Origin: Glebionis coronaria
Lineage: Eukaryota; Streptophyta; Magnoliopsida; Asterales; Asteraceae
Assembly (NCBI GenBank): GCA_025667525.1
Contig: CM046882.1
Coordinates: 212,396,592-212,460,591 of the forward strand
Reading direction: 5' to 3'
DNA: 64,000 bases
Shown here in pieces: positions 11,408-22,922 of the stretch (the first letter of the stretch is position 1; every line of letters starts with the position of its first letter). A program made the position numbers and the translations under genes. The notes beneath the pieces were generated by a model that was given only the letters and a program-made list of their open reading frames with translations, had not been told where the DNA came from and ran no database searches.

Positions 11408-11575
11408 ACACAAAACAAAGATAATCTATTAAATCATCTTCATGAAAAACTCATGAAGGAAACCAAGTACAAGAAAGAAAAACAACTAACAACTACAATA
11501 CCTAGCTAATCTAATTCTTGATTAAGCAATCTTCTTTGGCTTGTTTTGAAAAGATATTTTTTAAAATATCATCAT

Positions 11576-12305
11576 TCATCTCCTAGGAGGAGGAGGAGGA
11601 TTGGTGAACAAGGTCAACAAGAATTCTTGTAACCTCCTATGAAGTCCAAACATCTTCATTCTTAGGTTTTGAATGATGTGGTTATTATAGAGGCAACATG
11701 GAAAATTAGTTCCATGAGCTTCATGAAAAGCTAAGAAGTAACCTCCTTTGAAGTCCAAACATCTTCATTCTTAGGTTTTGAATGATGTAGTTATTGTAGA
11801 TGCAACATGAAAAGTTAGTTCCATGAGCTTCAAGAAAAGCTAAGAAGTAAGGATCACCCATGAAGTTAGAGAGAGGAACACCAAAAAATGGAGTGTTAGG
11901 AGGAGGAGGAGAGGCCATGGTGTCAAATGGTGATATGGGTGAGTTTGGTGGAGTGAAAGGTGAGGTTTCCAAAGGCTCAACAAAGTCATTCACAAACGGA
12001 ATGCTTTGGAGAGGTTGGGGGTTCACATCTAAGATAGGACTTGGAGTGAAGGGCGAGGACAACTCATTCATTCTTGATTGAAATGAAGAAGAGGTAGAAC
12101 CATGGGAGTGGTTAGTACCATGAGTTGAACTATTCTTGCATGGCGCAAGAGGTGGTGAAGGTGATGAAGAGATGAGAATAGGAGAAATCTCATTCTTGGG
12201 TGTCAGAAAAGATGTAGCACCTTGTTTAGGTAGCTTAATCTTAATCTTAAGGTTTCTTTTGGTTGTTGAGTGTTTGGAAGAGTTTGAGGATCTTGTGAAC
12301 ACCAT
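11576..12305 (-). pseudogene. Backbone minus-strand gene of unknown function (Ser/Pro-rich, retroelement-like)
   Basis: A minus-strand frame starts at the ATG at 12305 and runs 194 codons. A second frame (11758-11576) continues the same protein after a tandem duplication of 109 bp (units starting at about 11641 and 11750). The N-terminus begins MVFTRSSN and is rich in Ser, Thr and Lys. The middle is Pro/Ser-rich and the end carries an LRMKMFGLHRRL helix and a PPPPPRR tail. I do not recognise a domain. The setting, between two retroelements and on the same strand as the other backbone gene remains, suggests an accessory ORF of an old element, not a host gene. This is inference. Confidence 0.4.
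11641..11858. repeat. 109-bp tandem duplication
   Basis: Two adjacent near-identical units (about 11641-11749 and 11750-11858) lie inside the minus-strand backbone frame. The duplication repeats the LRMKMFGL segment of that frame and shifts its end. Confidence 0.75.
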
Positions 12306-12948
12306 GGTTGTGTGTCAAGGTTTAGAAGGCTTGGAGGATGAAGAAGAAGAATAACCAAGAGTGATTTAAGAAGAAAAAGGGATGATCCAAACTGGTAATG
12401 TGTTAAAAATGATTTTGTGGAACAATACAATTTACTAAGCTTATTAAGGAAAAAGCTGGTTTTTAGCAAAAGTTTTATCCATGTTTACAGACTTTTAGAG
12501 AAAAACAGTGTAAAGCATAGATTCTTTCGAAGTAATAACATGCGGTTCTTTAAATATACTTGCGGTTCAATATCACTACGGAACCACCTGGTATTTAAGG
12601 AACCGCCGGCAGAACCCCTTAAAAATGGGACTTCCAGCATTTTTCTTAAGCCAATATTTTAGACAAAAGTTTATCATGCTAAATTAGATTACCAACCAAA
12701 ATCTAGATAGCTAACTAACACATAATTTCATGAATTCATGTAAATCAAAAGTACGATTACATGAAGCACATTAGGATTAAAATACTAGTCAATCCAAACA
12801 CTAAGTATTAGTTAAAACAAACCAAAGTCTAATGCTAGAAATAAGAAACAAGTCTAATGAAATGAAAATGTTCAACATTAAACTAAAGTAAACACCCATG
12901 TCAACCAAATGACGTCTTCACCATTAGCTTCAAAGAATCATCACTTCT
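12306..12948. other. Backbone spacer with short inverted repeat
   Basis: No gene is seen. An imperfect inverted repeat, GCGGTTCTTTAAAT (about 12543-12556) against ATTTAAGGAACCGC (about 12592-12605), is the only structure noticed. The last five bases, CTTCT (12944-12948), are the target duplication of element A. Confidence 0.5.
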
Positions 12949-13317
12949 TGTTAGCCTCAAAAATATTGAGTCAAACAAGAATGCTCGTTCATAGTTTATT
13001 ATTGTAACATTTATTAGAACGTTATAATAGTTAGTTTGTTAGTCATGGTTTACAGGCTTGGATTTAAACTACTTAATGTCCAAAAGACAAGCCCGGCCCA
13101 ATATATAGCCCATTTAAGCCCGCATGTGGGTGGACTATATGTACTCCCCTCCTAGCATGTTAGGAGGGTTGGTAGTTCACATTATTCTTTTCTCAATCTA
13201 GTATTCACGTAGTTTTCTCCACCTTCTCTCTACTTTCTCTCACTACTTTCTCTCTCTAGAATCCATCTATTTTCTTCTTTATTTCTATCTTATATCATCT
13301 TATTATTAGGGACAACA
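12949..13317 (+). repeat. 5' LTR of element A
   Basis: Direct repeat of 46114-46486, beginning TGTTAGCC and ending GGGACAACA. It contains a TATA-like run (ACTATAT, about 13134-13140) followed by the hairpin arms CCCTCCTA (13147-13154) and TAGGAGGG (13161-13168), then CT-rich sequence with TCTCTCT runs. It was probably the promoter of element A. Confidence 0.9.
13134..13168 (+). promoter_or_regulatory. TATA and hairpin block in element A 5' LTR
   Basis: The run ACTATATGTACT (ACTATATATACT in the 3' LTR, about 46301-46312) precedes CCCTCCTA (13147-13154) and TAGGAGGG (13161-13168). The 3' LTR copy has arms at 46314-46321 and 46328-46335. The arrangement is the same as in the Athila LTR and, on the minus strand, in element D. 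Confidence 0.65.
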
Positions 13318-13319
13318 AT

Positions 13320-13331
13320 TGGTATCAATCT
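13320..13331 (+). other. Primer binding site of element A (initiator-Met type, weak)
   Basis: TGGTATCA lies two bases after the LTR and matches the common tRNA-iMet primer site of Copia elements. The following bases (ATCT) diverge. Confidence 0.7.
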
Positions 13332-13569
13332 CCATGGGGTAGATTTGTGTTTAGTTTGTGGTTAAGTTTTTTATTCGTGTGATTTTGATCTACAAATCAT
13401 TTCGTATTTAAAAAAAATTGTGTTTTTTCACCAAAAATCTTTCTTACAAATTACCTACATAGTTGTGGTAGGGACTTGTGATATTCTTGTTGGTGATTTT
13501 CATAAAAAAGGTGGTTGTTTTGGCTTGATTCTTGGGTAAAAAGGTTGAAAAATCAAGTATTTTCGGAAT

Positions 13570-14345
13570 ATAGATTTTCTTATCCGGAATAAGAGGGTTT
13601 ACATTATTCCGGATAGTTGTAACATGGTGGATTCCGGATAACACGCAGAAAAACAACATTCCGGATAAGCAGTGGGAATCTTGATTCCGGGTAAGCTCCA
13701 AAAAATTGGATTCCGGATAACAAGAAGAAAAACAACATTTCGGATAAGCAGTGGGAATTTTGATTCCGAATAAGCTCCAAAAATTGGATTCCGGATAACA
13801 AGCAGAAAAACAACATTTCGGATAAGCATAAGGAGTTTTTCCGGATAAGGTAAGTATAAACATTCCGGATAGTAGCCAAAGTTTGGATTCCAGATAAGCC
13901 TCCAAAGATTGGATTCCGTATAAGCTTCCAAAGTTAGATTCCGGATAAGCTTCCACAATTGCATTCCGGATAAGCTTCCAAAATTGAAGATTCCGGATAA
14001 GCCTAGAAACACGTATTCCGGATAAGCCCAAAACTTTGTTTTCCGGATAAGCCTACGAAATCTGGTTTCCGGATAAGCCTTCGAAATCTGTTTTCCGGAT
14101 AAGCCTTTGAAATTTGTTTTCCGGATAAGCCTTCGAAATTTGTTTTCCAGATAAGCCTTCGAAATCTGTTTTCCGGATAAGCCTTTAATAATCACATTCC
14201 GGATAAGTTTTAGAAACCACATTCCGGATTAGATAAAACAAACGTCACATTTCGGATAAGCAAGAAAAGTCACATTCCGGATAAGCACAATTTTTTGATT
14301 CTGGATAAGGGTGCTTGGATTCCGGATAAGGGTAATTCTGAAATT
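13570..14345 (+). repeat. ATTCCGGATAAGC leader array of element A
   Basis: About 30 degenerate copies of a unit with core ATTCCGGATAAGC, spaced 20-35 bp, lie between primer site and gag. The core holds the palindrome TCCGGA. Open frames on the minus strand here (13444-14222) are by-products of the repeat and are not genes. Confidence 0.9.
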
Positions 14346-14500
14346 TTTTAAATCGTGTGATTTTTCGCTTAATAATTTTGGTTTCTTACGAAGACATTGT
14401 TTGGGGTTTTTACAACAATTCTTGAAGTCTCAACCACAATATATTCACAACAACATCTACTTACGATCCTTTGAACTTCAACAACTTCTCGGTTTTTGAC

Positions 14501-15382
14501 ATGGATTCTACTCAAGAGTATCGTGTAACAAACAACAACATCATGGTCGCGGGTAATAAAGAGAGACCACCTATGCTTGTGTCTGGTCGGTATGCTCAAT
14601 GTCAATCACGTTTCATACGTTACCTTGATACAAGACCTAATGGTGACGCATTGAGGAAATGTATTACTCATGTACCATATGTATTCAAGAAAATCTCAAC
14701 TCCTCCAAGACCAGCCACTGACAATACCGATCCAGTACCAGCAAGTGAAAGAGATGAAACAAGAGCCGATCTCACACCTGAAAATTGTGCTTGGCATGAT
14801 GCGGAGAATGAAGCCATCTATATGGTTCTAAGTGGGATTGGAGATGATATTTACTCCACGGTTGATGCATGTCTGACTGCACATGAAATGTGGACTGCTA
14901 TTGTACGCTTGCAACAAGGAGAATCATTGAACAAGCAAGATGTCAAAACAAACTTGTTTTGGAACTTTGGCAAGTTTACTTCAAGAGATGGAGAATCAAT
15001 TGATTCATACTACTCCAGGTTCTACAAAATGATGAATGACATGACAAGAAACAATTTGCAAGTCTCCACCATGCAAGTCAATGTTCAATTCCTCCAACAA
15101 CTTCAACCCGAGTGGACACGGTTCGTCACGTTAGTGAAACAACAAGAAAAGTTAGACGAGGTTTCATATCATCGACTCTTTGATATCTTGAAGCAATTTC
15201 ATAATGAAGCAAATGAGATTCGATCTGAACGAGTTGCAAAGACAGCTAATCTACTTGCTTTAGTGACTACCACTCAAAATGTTCAAGATCATCGCTCTCG
15301 TGCTCCAAATCCATACTCTACTCCATCATCCTCACCACGATATTCCACATCATCTAAGTCTTCATCATCCACAAGATCACGT
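14501..15382 (+). pseudogene. gag: Element A gag, part 1 (capsid)
   Basis: Copia Gag, the particle protein. The start is the ATG at 14501 (MDSTQEYR). The N-terminal 250 residues carry the gag fold typical of plant Copia (UBN2-like): a PPMLVSGRYAQCQSRFIRYL segment, ETRADLTPENCAWHDAENEAIYMVLSGIGD, then EMWTAIVRLQQGE. A Ser/Arg-rich tail follows. The frame runs without a stop into the target site CACGT (15378-15382), where element D begins. Codons read beyond 15383 belong to the D LTR. The continuation is at 24516. Confidence 0.88.
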
Positions 15383-15663
15383 TGTAGGTCTACGTCTTCT
15401 AAGGATTAAGCATGTTATGGTTTATCTATTAAGATGGATGGAAATGAAAGAACTAGAGAGAGAAAGAAGAGAGAGAAAGGAGAGAAAGAAGAAGAAAGAT
15501 GGAATGTGATAAAATGGTTAAGTGTTCAACCCCTCCTAACATGCTAGGAGGGGGTTTATATAGCCACCCTATATGTGGGCTTTGGTGGGCTATATTGGAT
15601 CACGAGCCCAATATCATTGGAGTGACCGATCCTTTCTAAATACGTAAAAACGTATTGCCAACA
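15383..15663 (-). repeat. 3' LTR of element D (left copy)
   Basis: In plus orientation it begins TGTAGGTC and ends CCAACA. It is near identical to 24230-24510. It carries the hairpin arms CCCCTCCTA (15530-15538) and TAGGAGGGG (15545-15553), with TATATAAA on the minus strand at 15555-15562. Confidence 0.9.
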
Positions 15664-15687
15664 ATCTCGCCCAAAGGGAGGTCACTC
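15664..15687 (-). other. Polypurine tract of element D and its nearby duplicate
   Basis: On the minus strand the run CCTCCCTTTGGGCGAGAT lies against the LTR. A second copy with the first bases of the LTR attached lies at about 15764-15800, where the tract is cleaner (GGGGGAGA). The duplicate looks like a copied polypurine-LTR junction. Confidence 0.7.
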
Positions 15688-15809
15688 CAAGTTACAATGT
15701 CCTAAATAGTCTATAGCTCGTGATCTATGCTAATAATGATGTGATCAAGACTTTCCTTGGAAAAACGTATTTCCAACAATCTCCCCCAAAGGGAGGTCAC
15801 ACCATTTTA

Positions 15810-18350
15810 CAAAATCTTAAACCTAGCATACTATGCTTGAGTCTTCGATCTTGTTCTTGTGAATATGCTGATGAGATCTTTGACTTTGGTCTTGAGCATG
15901 TGTCCTTGCTTTTACCTTGTGCATTCATCACTTGTGATATTTGCCTCCTCGTGACTTCCTGCTCCACATACTTATACTTTTATAAATTCTTGAAAGCTTC
16001 AGAGTTTGATACAGTGGAAGACTTGACTTTTAGACTTTCTTGAATTTGATGAAGTATTCAGTGCATATAGTATAAGCATGTGGTGACGACTTCTTCTGAA
16101 TTGTACACCGCAATGCCACCTTCTTGTTACGCTGCATAAGACAGTTAGCAACAAAACATATACACGGATGAAATGGCCTTGAACATTTCATTCTAATTCG
16201 GTAGCATTTTACCTCTGGTCGGTGAAGACCGTTGGAAGATATTAACTATCGTACTTGTGGCAGGTAGTTTCAATTAAGAACCTCCTTGACAAGATTTCGC
16301 GGGTAAACCCGTTCTCTTTATTCGACCGTCCAAAGCTGACTGTGAACATAAAGAGTGAATCATTTGGATAATAATATCCGTATGATTTGAAGACGTCAAT
16401 TCATGTTCCTGGAACAAGTGAAATTCAATTAAGAACCGCACCATCGTTGCTTTCCAGTTGTCACGAGCTTGTTTCGTATAGTATCTTGCAAGTTACCTAC
16501 CAAGTGTTGTTTGAGGTTAACACTAGAAGGATTTCCACTCATCAATGTGAACACTAAGGTATCACTCTGAGTGTTCTAGCAAGATCACTAAGATATTGCG
16601 TAGAGGCCTGGAACGTGTTTAAATTCATTTAAGAATTAAACCACTGTTGCTTTCCAGTTATCACAAGTTTGATTCATAAAGAATCACACAAGTCACCTAC
16701 CATGAGCTTTTTGATATTCTATCAAGAAGGATTTCCATCTTCATTGTAAATACTTTCGTATTACTCGGATGTTCAGGCAAGATCATGAAGATTTTGCGTA
16801 GGACTCTTAAGATCTTTCTTACTTTTCACAATGTGTGAAGAAGCAATGAAATATGAAAGTGTGTCCTAATGAGATATTTGATGATCTCAAATGGCTATAG
16901 ACTCAATCGTGCATTTTGGATGTTAGTGATCAGAGGCTGGAGAGGAATGCCACCATTTCAATACCAATTTATTCGGAATGAATAAATCAATAGATAGTGC
17001 CTTGTCTCCGTGTGATTAAAACAAATATCTTTTGAGAGATATCTGAGTTAGCTGGGATGGGTTGTGCATTGCATCACTGGGTCCATGATGTCTATCTTCA
17101 ATATCAAGCATCATTAAAAATGATCTCAATAGCTAATGAGTTGACCCGGTTTCTGCCTAAGTTGTAAGGAGGGCTTCTTTCTTTACACCATTTATCATTA
17201 CAATTATTTTTCATTCTTCAACCCCTTCAATGCTTACCAATACGTCATAACTAGCACCTTTTTGTGATTGTTCCAGTGCTAACTTAAGTACTTGGTCGGC
17301 ATTCAGCTACGTTCACAATCTTTCTCCATCTTTCCTAAAGACTACTATTTCTAGCTATGGAATGTCCTTGGGAAGATTCCTCCGGTTCTAGAGGAATCAT
17401 TGGACTTTAACCTATCCTACCATCCTTATGTCACCACAATCTTCACCGTCGTGAAAAGAGATGTTTTGGGTAAGTGTATGTCACCATGAAATCCATTTTG
17501 AATTGCAAATCCATTTTTCTCCCCCTTAACATATGTCACGATATCCGAAAACATTTCGCACATGTCGGGATGAGCTATCACGTTAAGTCAAACCATTTTT
17601 GATTAATCATTTCCCATATTAAATCACATTTTCTCCCCCATATTAAAAATATTAACCCAATCGATGTTTTTAATATCAATTGATTTAATAGTTTTTTAAG
17701 AAAATTTGGGAAGAAAAATGCAAAGCCAATTATCTTCATGAATTACACAAGCTCCCCCTCAAATTAATGAGGGTGTACTTGATACGTGAATGAAGTACCT
17801 TTTAAACACAAGTGTACGGTACTTATCACATGCAAAGATCATATATGATAATGTATTCACAAGATTAGCGATTTATGAGGTTGGACCTGAATGATGGAGA
17901 ACATCATATGAAATAAGCACATGGTTCTTGTTCACGAATGTTGGTCGCCTCATCATGACTGAAGTTATCTCTTGACTCCATTTGATTGATATCGTTGTCT
18001 TGACACCAACATGTGAACTTGGCACTTTCGGCGTCAAAGATTCTGAATGATAGACAATTGCTCCCCCTCAATTGTTGACCCGTGTTCTATTGAAAGAGTT
18101 GTAGTCGCCGTTTGAGTAGTCGCATCGTCGAGTATGTAGATATCAATTGTAAATTGCTACGGTTGGTGGAGATGATAACTTCATAAAAACAAGATTTCTC
18201 TTGTTTTAACAAATAAATGCACTGACACGTACATATATTCGTGTTAGATTGCGTTATTCCGTAAACACAATCCCTTACATGGTTATAAAGTAAACCATGC
18301 CCGAGAAAATTAATTCCCGTTGTTCAGTCAAAGCTTTCCGGTGAAATTCT
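15810..18350 (-). other. Element D 3' spacer, family-shared part
   Basis: No coding frame is supported. Blocks here are similar to element C (47640-49990) and, in reverse complement, to element A (44460-45760). They include a pair of units about 200 bp long, starting near 16446 and 16646 at GTTGCTTTCCAG. Pyrimidine runs of form CTCCCCC occur at about 17519-17526, 17633-17640, 17752-17759 and 18061-18068. On the element strand these are internal polypurine tracts. Confidence 0.7.
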
Positions 18351-18613
18351 TGACTTGAGTATGAAAAGCGGGTTACTATCTGAAATAATAGCAAACCATT
18401 TTGAGCATGTTTTAAAACATTTGAACTTCTGCTCGAACTTTATTTACAACCCCATGTCATTATTGAATGACATTTCTAGTATCGTGAATATTATCGATTC
18501 CAAAAGACATGCTCTTTTTATCAAAACATTTTTTGAACACACAATTTTGAAAGATTTAGAAAGCCTTTTTGAGAAATTCTCGAAAAATTATGTTCAACGT
18601 TTTAAAAACCAAT

Positions 18614-19925
18614 TTCTTGAGCTTAAGATGTTGAATATCTTGCAAAACGAGCTCAAGTCCGAGAAGTTGTAAACTTCCTGTTGTTAAGGATAAGTTTATC
18701 ATCGGCGATAAACTTTCCCTTTAACTGAAGAACGAGTCCTAAGTTGAAATTTACTTATAAGTCGTTTTCATGAGCTTGAAAAACTTTGAATGTTTTAACG
18801 TAAAGCTCATGACCGAGAAAGGTGAATTTCTCTTTATGAGGAAAAGTTCTCTGATTTAAAAGATTCACTTTCCTTTCTGAGCTTAAAACTTGGTATGTTT
18901 TAATACAAGCTCATGACTGAGAAAAATTAATTTCTCGTTACAAGGATAAGCTATATTTAAAGATAGGCTTTCCTAAAATTGAAGTCCGAGTTACAGTCTG
19001 ATATTTAACGGTAAGTCATTGTGCATGAGCTTAAAAACTTCGAATGTTTTTAGTATTAGCTCATGCCCGAGAAAAAATAATTTCTCGTGGTAAGGATAGG
19101 TTTATCATCGGTGATAAAATTTCCTTTCTTTGAAGTCCGGGGCATAATCTGAAATGTGATTATATGCCATTTACACGAGCTTAAAACTTTTGAATAGTAT
19201 TAATGTAAGCTCACGTCCGAGAAAATTTAATTTCTCGTTAATGAGGATAAGTTTATCATCGGCGATAAACAGATCGGGTCATCATCTGATATTTAATGAT
19301 GAGCCTTATACACGAGCTTAAAACCTTTGAATTGTTTTAGGATAAGCTCGTGTCCAAGAAAACTTAATTTCTCGTTAAGATGGTAAGTTATCGTTGCTTA
19401 GATAAAGTTCCCTGTCTCTGAAGTCTGGGTCATCGTCTGTCATTTAACGAGGAGCCAGTTACACGAGCTTAAAACCTTTGAATAGTTTAAATGTAAGCTC
19501 GTGTCTGAGAAAATTTAATTTCTCGTTTTGAGGGTAAGTTATCGTTGACGAGATAAACTTCCCTTTCTCTGAAGTTCGGGTCACATACTGTGATTTGAAT
19601 GTGAGCCAATGTGCATGAGCTTAAAAAACTTGGAATGTTTTGAATATAAGCTCATGCCCGAGAAAAATTAATTTCTCGTTATGAGGATAAGTTTATCATC
19701 GGTGATAAACTTTCCTTTCTTTGATGTACGAGTTACAGTCTGTGATGTGACTATAAGTCCTTATGCATGAGCTTAAAAACTTTGAATGTTTTTTAATTTT
19801 AGCTCATGCCCGAGAAAACTTAATTTCTCGTTGTGAGGATAAGCTTATCATCGGCAATAAACTTTCCTTTCTTTGATGATCGAGTTACAAACTGTAATGT
19901 GACTGTAAGTCCTTTTGGTAAGCTT
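18614..19925 (-). repeat. Nine-unit hairpin array in element D
   Basis: Units begin near 18615, 18770, 18878, 19024, 19176, 19311, 19461, 19614 and 19766 (about 110-155 bp). A full unit has four successive inverted repeats. H1 has arms ATGAGC/GCTCAT or ACGAGC/GCTCGT. H2 is CGAGAAA/TTTCTCG, H3 is about GTTTATC/GATAAAC, and H4 is GGGTCATCAT-like against ATGATGAGCC-like. Arms change together between units. Element C has one such unit (about 49629-49770). No protein is encoded. Confidence 0.85.
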
Positions 19926-19947
19926 AACCATGAATCCCTTGAGACAT

Positions 19948-22122
19948 TTATTTCTCCGATATCTGCTTCTTCAGCAACAAAACTCTAAGAGTATCCTTAG
20001 TTGAACGGTATACAATGATTGGACCACTTCGTTCTTTTGGAACATCAGCTTTGGTACATGCATTCTCATTAGGAATTTTCATGATTTGATATGGGTTAAC
20101 GATATCGATCTTAGAAGCAAGTGGGGGTTCACAGTTGTCTTTTCTTATGCCAGAGGCGACCTGAGTGGATGATTCACTTGTCTTAGTTGGCAAACGTTTT
20201 CGTTTATAGAAAACCTTAAGTTCAGGCTTAAGTGATGTATCATCCTTTTCAATTTCCTCCCTAGCAGTCTTAGTAGAATCGGAGATTATCCTAGTTAAAG
20301 GGCACTCGTCTCCTACAAGGGTGAAAGTTATACCAGTGGGGCGCCACATTTTACCAATGGGTTTGATTTTGGCAACCCACTGGGATTTAAGTCTAGCACG
20401 GGAGTTCACCTCGTTAAGTAGTTTCTTGATACAAGAATCATGATTTGCCGTAAAGACACATTTTCTACATGTTTTACAAGTAGCATATTTAATGTCCGAG
20501 TAAGATCTAGAATTCCTAGATGATTGATTGATGCTCCTAGGATGTGACATGCTACAGTTAGCAGTGTTGGGTAAACTAGAAGGCATCTGACTAGGTTTGA
20601 AATTCATATCTCTTACTTGTGTCTTTTGCTTAGCTTCCCTTAGACCAAATGTATGGTGAACGTCATTTGAACTAGTTTGAGACGTATTCTTTGGACTATG
20701 TCTAGGGAAATTAGAGGCAATCATGTGATTAGGTCTTGCAAAAGTTGTTTTAGTCACATTGGGCCTAGATGGTGGAGTGACTGTTCTAGAAAGATGAACC
20801 ATATCAACTTGGGAGGCAAACCGCGGTCTCGAGGATTGTGATCGCTCGGATCTAAATGCAGTCGGTTGTCGAATGAACTGATTTGTAGGCAGTTTCCCCA
20901 AGATTGATGGTTTTTCAAGCTTAGTGTCCACACTAGTTCATTTATTTTTCCTCAATTCGTTTTTCAATGCAGCTATAGCAAAGACCTTTTCCTGTACTTG
21001 AGCCTTTAAAGTCTCATTCTCTTTGAGTAAGTTATCTTGAGATGCCAACTTAGATTCAAGCAGTTGAATTTGTTTCAAAAGATTATCCTTTTAAGCTTTA
21101 TAATCTAAAACTTTTTGATCCAATTTTCTTTCAAGAAAAACGTGTGACTTTTCAAGTTTTTCAAAATATGTTTAAAATTTGTCCGTTTTCTTGGAAAATT
21201 CTAATTTGGCATCCTCAAGATCTTTAGATTGTTGAGCTTCAATCGTTTCGAGCTCTCTAATCTTGGAATCGGAATCAGTTAATAAGGCAGTCATACAGCA
21301 TTTAACATGATGTACTATAGCATTCTGAATAATCTCTCCCCCATTATGACTCACATCGGATGAATCATAAGTGGTATTTCTATCACTCTTTTCCATCCCA
21401 TGTTTGTCATAATTAGGTTCAGAATGCTCAATATGCGGCATATCATCAGTGTATACATCATAAACAACATTACATTGTACCATGTTCGCAGGTTCTTCGT
21501 CATAAACGGGTAAGGTGTCATCAAAAGAGATCTCGTGACCATTCCCTGACGTGCCACTGGTATCATGTTGTCCTCCTAATTCCGTGATCTTACCATCGTT
21601 AGGCTCCAAGTTGTCAACCGTATGACCATTCTCCTCTTGCATCTGCCTCATGGATTCTTGCACTCCATTATCATATGCTTGCTGAAGTCTGGATCTTTCA
21701 TAAATCAAAGACGAAACCGATGTCATAATTTTCAACAGTTTATCACGGAAGTCTTTAACCTCGTTCTGTGTGTATTGAAGAAATGACCGGCATATCCCTG
21801 AATTGTCAGACTTGATGATATTGAATTGGAGGAAAGGCGTAAGTTGTGTCACAAGAGAGTTATAAGCAAGTGCCGATGCAGAGTGATTAAAGTCTTCTTT
21901 TTGAAGTTGATTAGCAAGTTGGTGTAAGTTGAGGAATAGTGAATCGATGAATGTATAATGATTTTGACCAAAGAGTGTCACAAATTCGCTTCCTCCTTGA
22001 ACCCATGCAATGGTCATAAGATGTGACTGAAGTAGTCGACATGAAATTATACCACTTTCTCTAGTTGTGTCTTGCATGTGATGCAAGTCTTCCTCTTGAA
22101 ACGTTGAAGTCAACGAATCCAT
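19948..22122 (-). pseudogene. Element D gag-like ORF with unusual N-terminus
   Basis: One minus-strand frame of 724 codons from ATG 22122, with three in-frame stops: TAA 21174-21172, TAA 21093-21091 and TGA 20940-20938. Residues 1 to about 190 are helical-looking (MDSLTSTFQEEDLHHM onward) and do not resemble the UBN2-like gag N-terminus of A, B, C or E. Residues 190-300 have the acidic DDTLPVYDEEP style of gag C-termini in A and C. Residues 300-390 form a Gln/Lys/Glu-rich coiled coil. A basic Ser-rich tail follows with a Cys/His motif CX2CX2CX5HX2C (20478-20431) and a WRPTGITFTLVG block also hinted at in C. There is no CX2CX4HX4C knuckle and no protease. Function is unknown. Packaging of element RNA is a guess from context. 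Confidence 0.75.
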
Positions 22123-22922
22123 TGAAGTTTGATGAAAGATAATTGTGGATGTGGTTGTCGAAAGACCAATGCGAGATTAGATAAGTCGAGGAGAAACCGA
22201 GAAGACGAATTTGCAAGATTTTACACACCAACGAATAAACCGTAACGCTTTAATTCGTTTTTGGTAAGATGTACCTTTTTCTCGTCACCTTGTCACTTAA
22301 CTTTCTTTGTGTGGAAGCCCAAATAAAAATCAACTATATCTTTATACCCGAAAAATTAGGGTTTTAAACGAGGGTTTTCTTTGTTTGGAATGAGTGTGTA
22401 ATAACCATATACCACTATCCGACTTTCGTTTATTACCAAGCCCAAGCAATGTGGTAGCCTAATATCGAAAATAATATTCAGCCCACCTACATGTAGTATT
22501 CCCGGCTTGCTCAAAATGCATATAGTAGCATATTTATATTTCACACCAGCCCAACTGGCCCATCACATTTCTTAAAAGGAAAGAAAAAGAATAGAAGGCT
22601 TGGTCCCTACGTCAATTAAATTTGACGTCCCAAAATGCAACCCATACAAGACCTAAGCAGTTGTAATGCATGGCCCAACAAAGTAATACCCGGTCCACTC
22701 TTGAGCAATATAACATCTTAATCTAACCCTAAAACTTCTCATAGATATCCTAATCTCTAACTCAATAGTCGCTTTCTACTAACAGCTCTCATAGAAACCT
22801 CCGCCCCCATAATCTTCATACAACGAATCATCTAATCTCACATAAATTGATTCTGAAACCAACCATCCTTTAATACTTGTTCATCTACAACAAAATCAAT
22901 TCATACTAACCATTAACCTTAT
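22123..22922. promoter_or_regulatory. Candidate bidirectional promoter in element D leader
   Basis: To the left, on the minus strand, are a telo-box-like TTAGGGTTTT (read on plus, about 22356-22365) and TATAAA (22346-22341), some 220 bp before the gag-like ATG at 22122. To the right, on the plus strand, are GCCCAAC (22549-22555), TGGCCCAT (22556-22563), TGGCCCAAC (22671-22679) and a telo-box AACCCTAAAA (22725-22734), ahead of the ATG at 22923. Site II (GGCCCA) plus telo-box is a known signature of plant housekeeping promoters. The promoter role here is inference. Confidence 0.45.

Noticed and set aside
12136..12354. Plus-strand Glu/Gly-rich frames near 11860-12354
   Set aside because: Antisense of the Ser/Pro-rich minus-strand backbone frame, which has the longer and more regular protein.
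13444..14222. Two overlapping minus-strand frames of about 200 codons with repeated Leu-Ser-Gly and Ala-Tyr-Pro peptides
   Set aside because: They are translations of the ATTCCGGATAAGC tandem array on the wrong strand of the element leader.
18355..18672. 105-codon plus-strand frame in element D
   Set aside because: Antisense to the element and overlapping conserved hairpins shared with A and C. The coding look comes from AT-rich helical codons.
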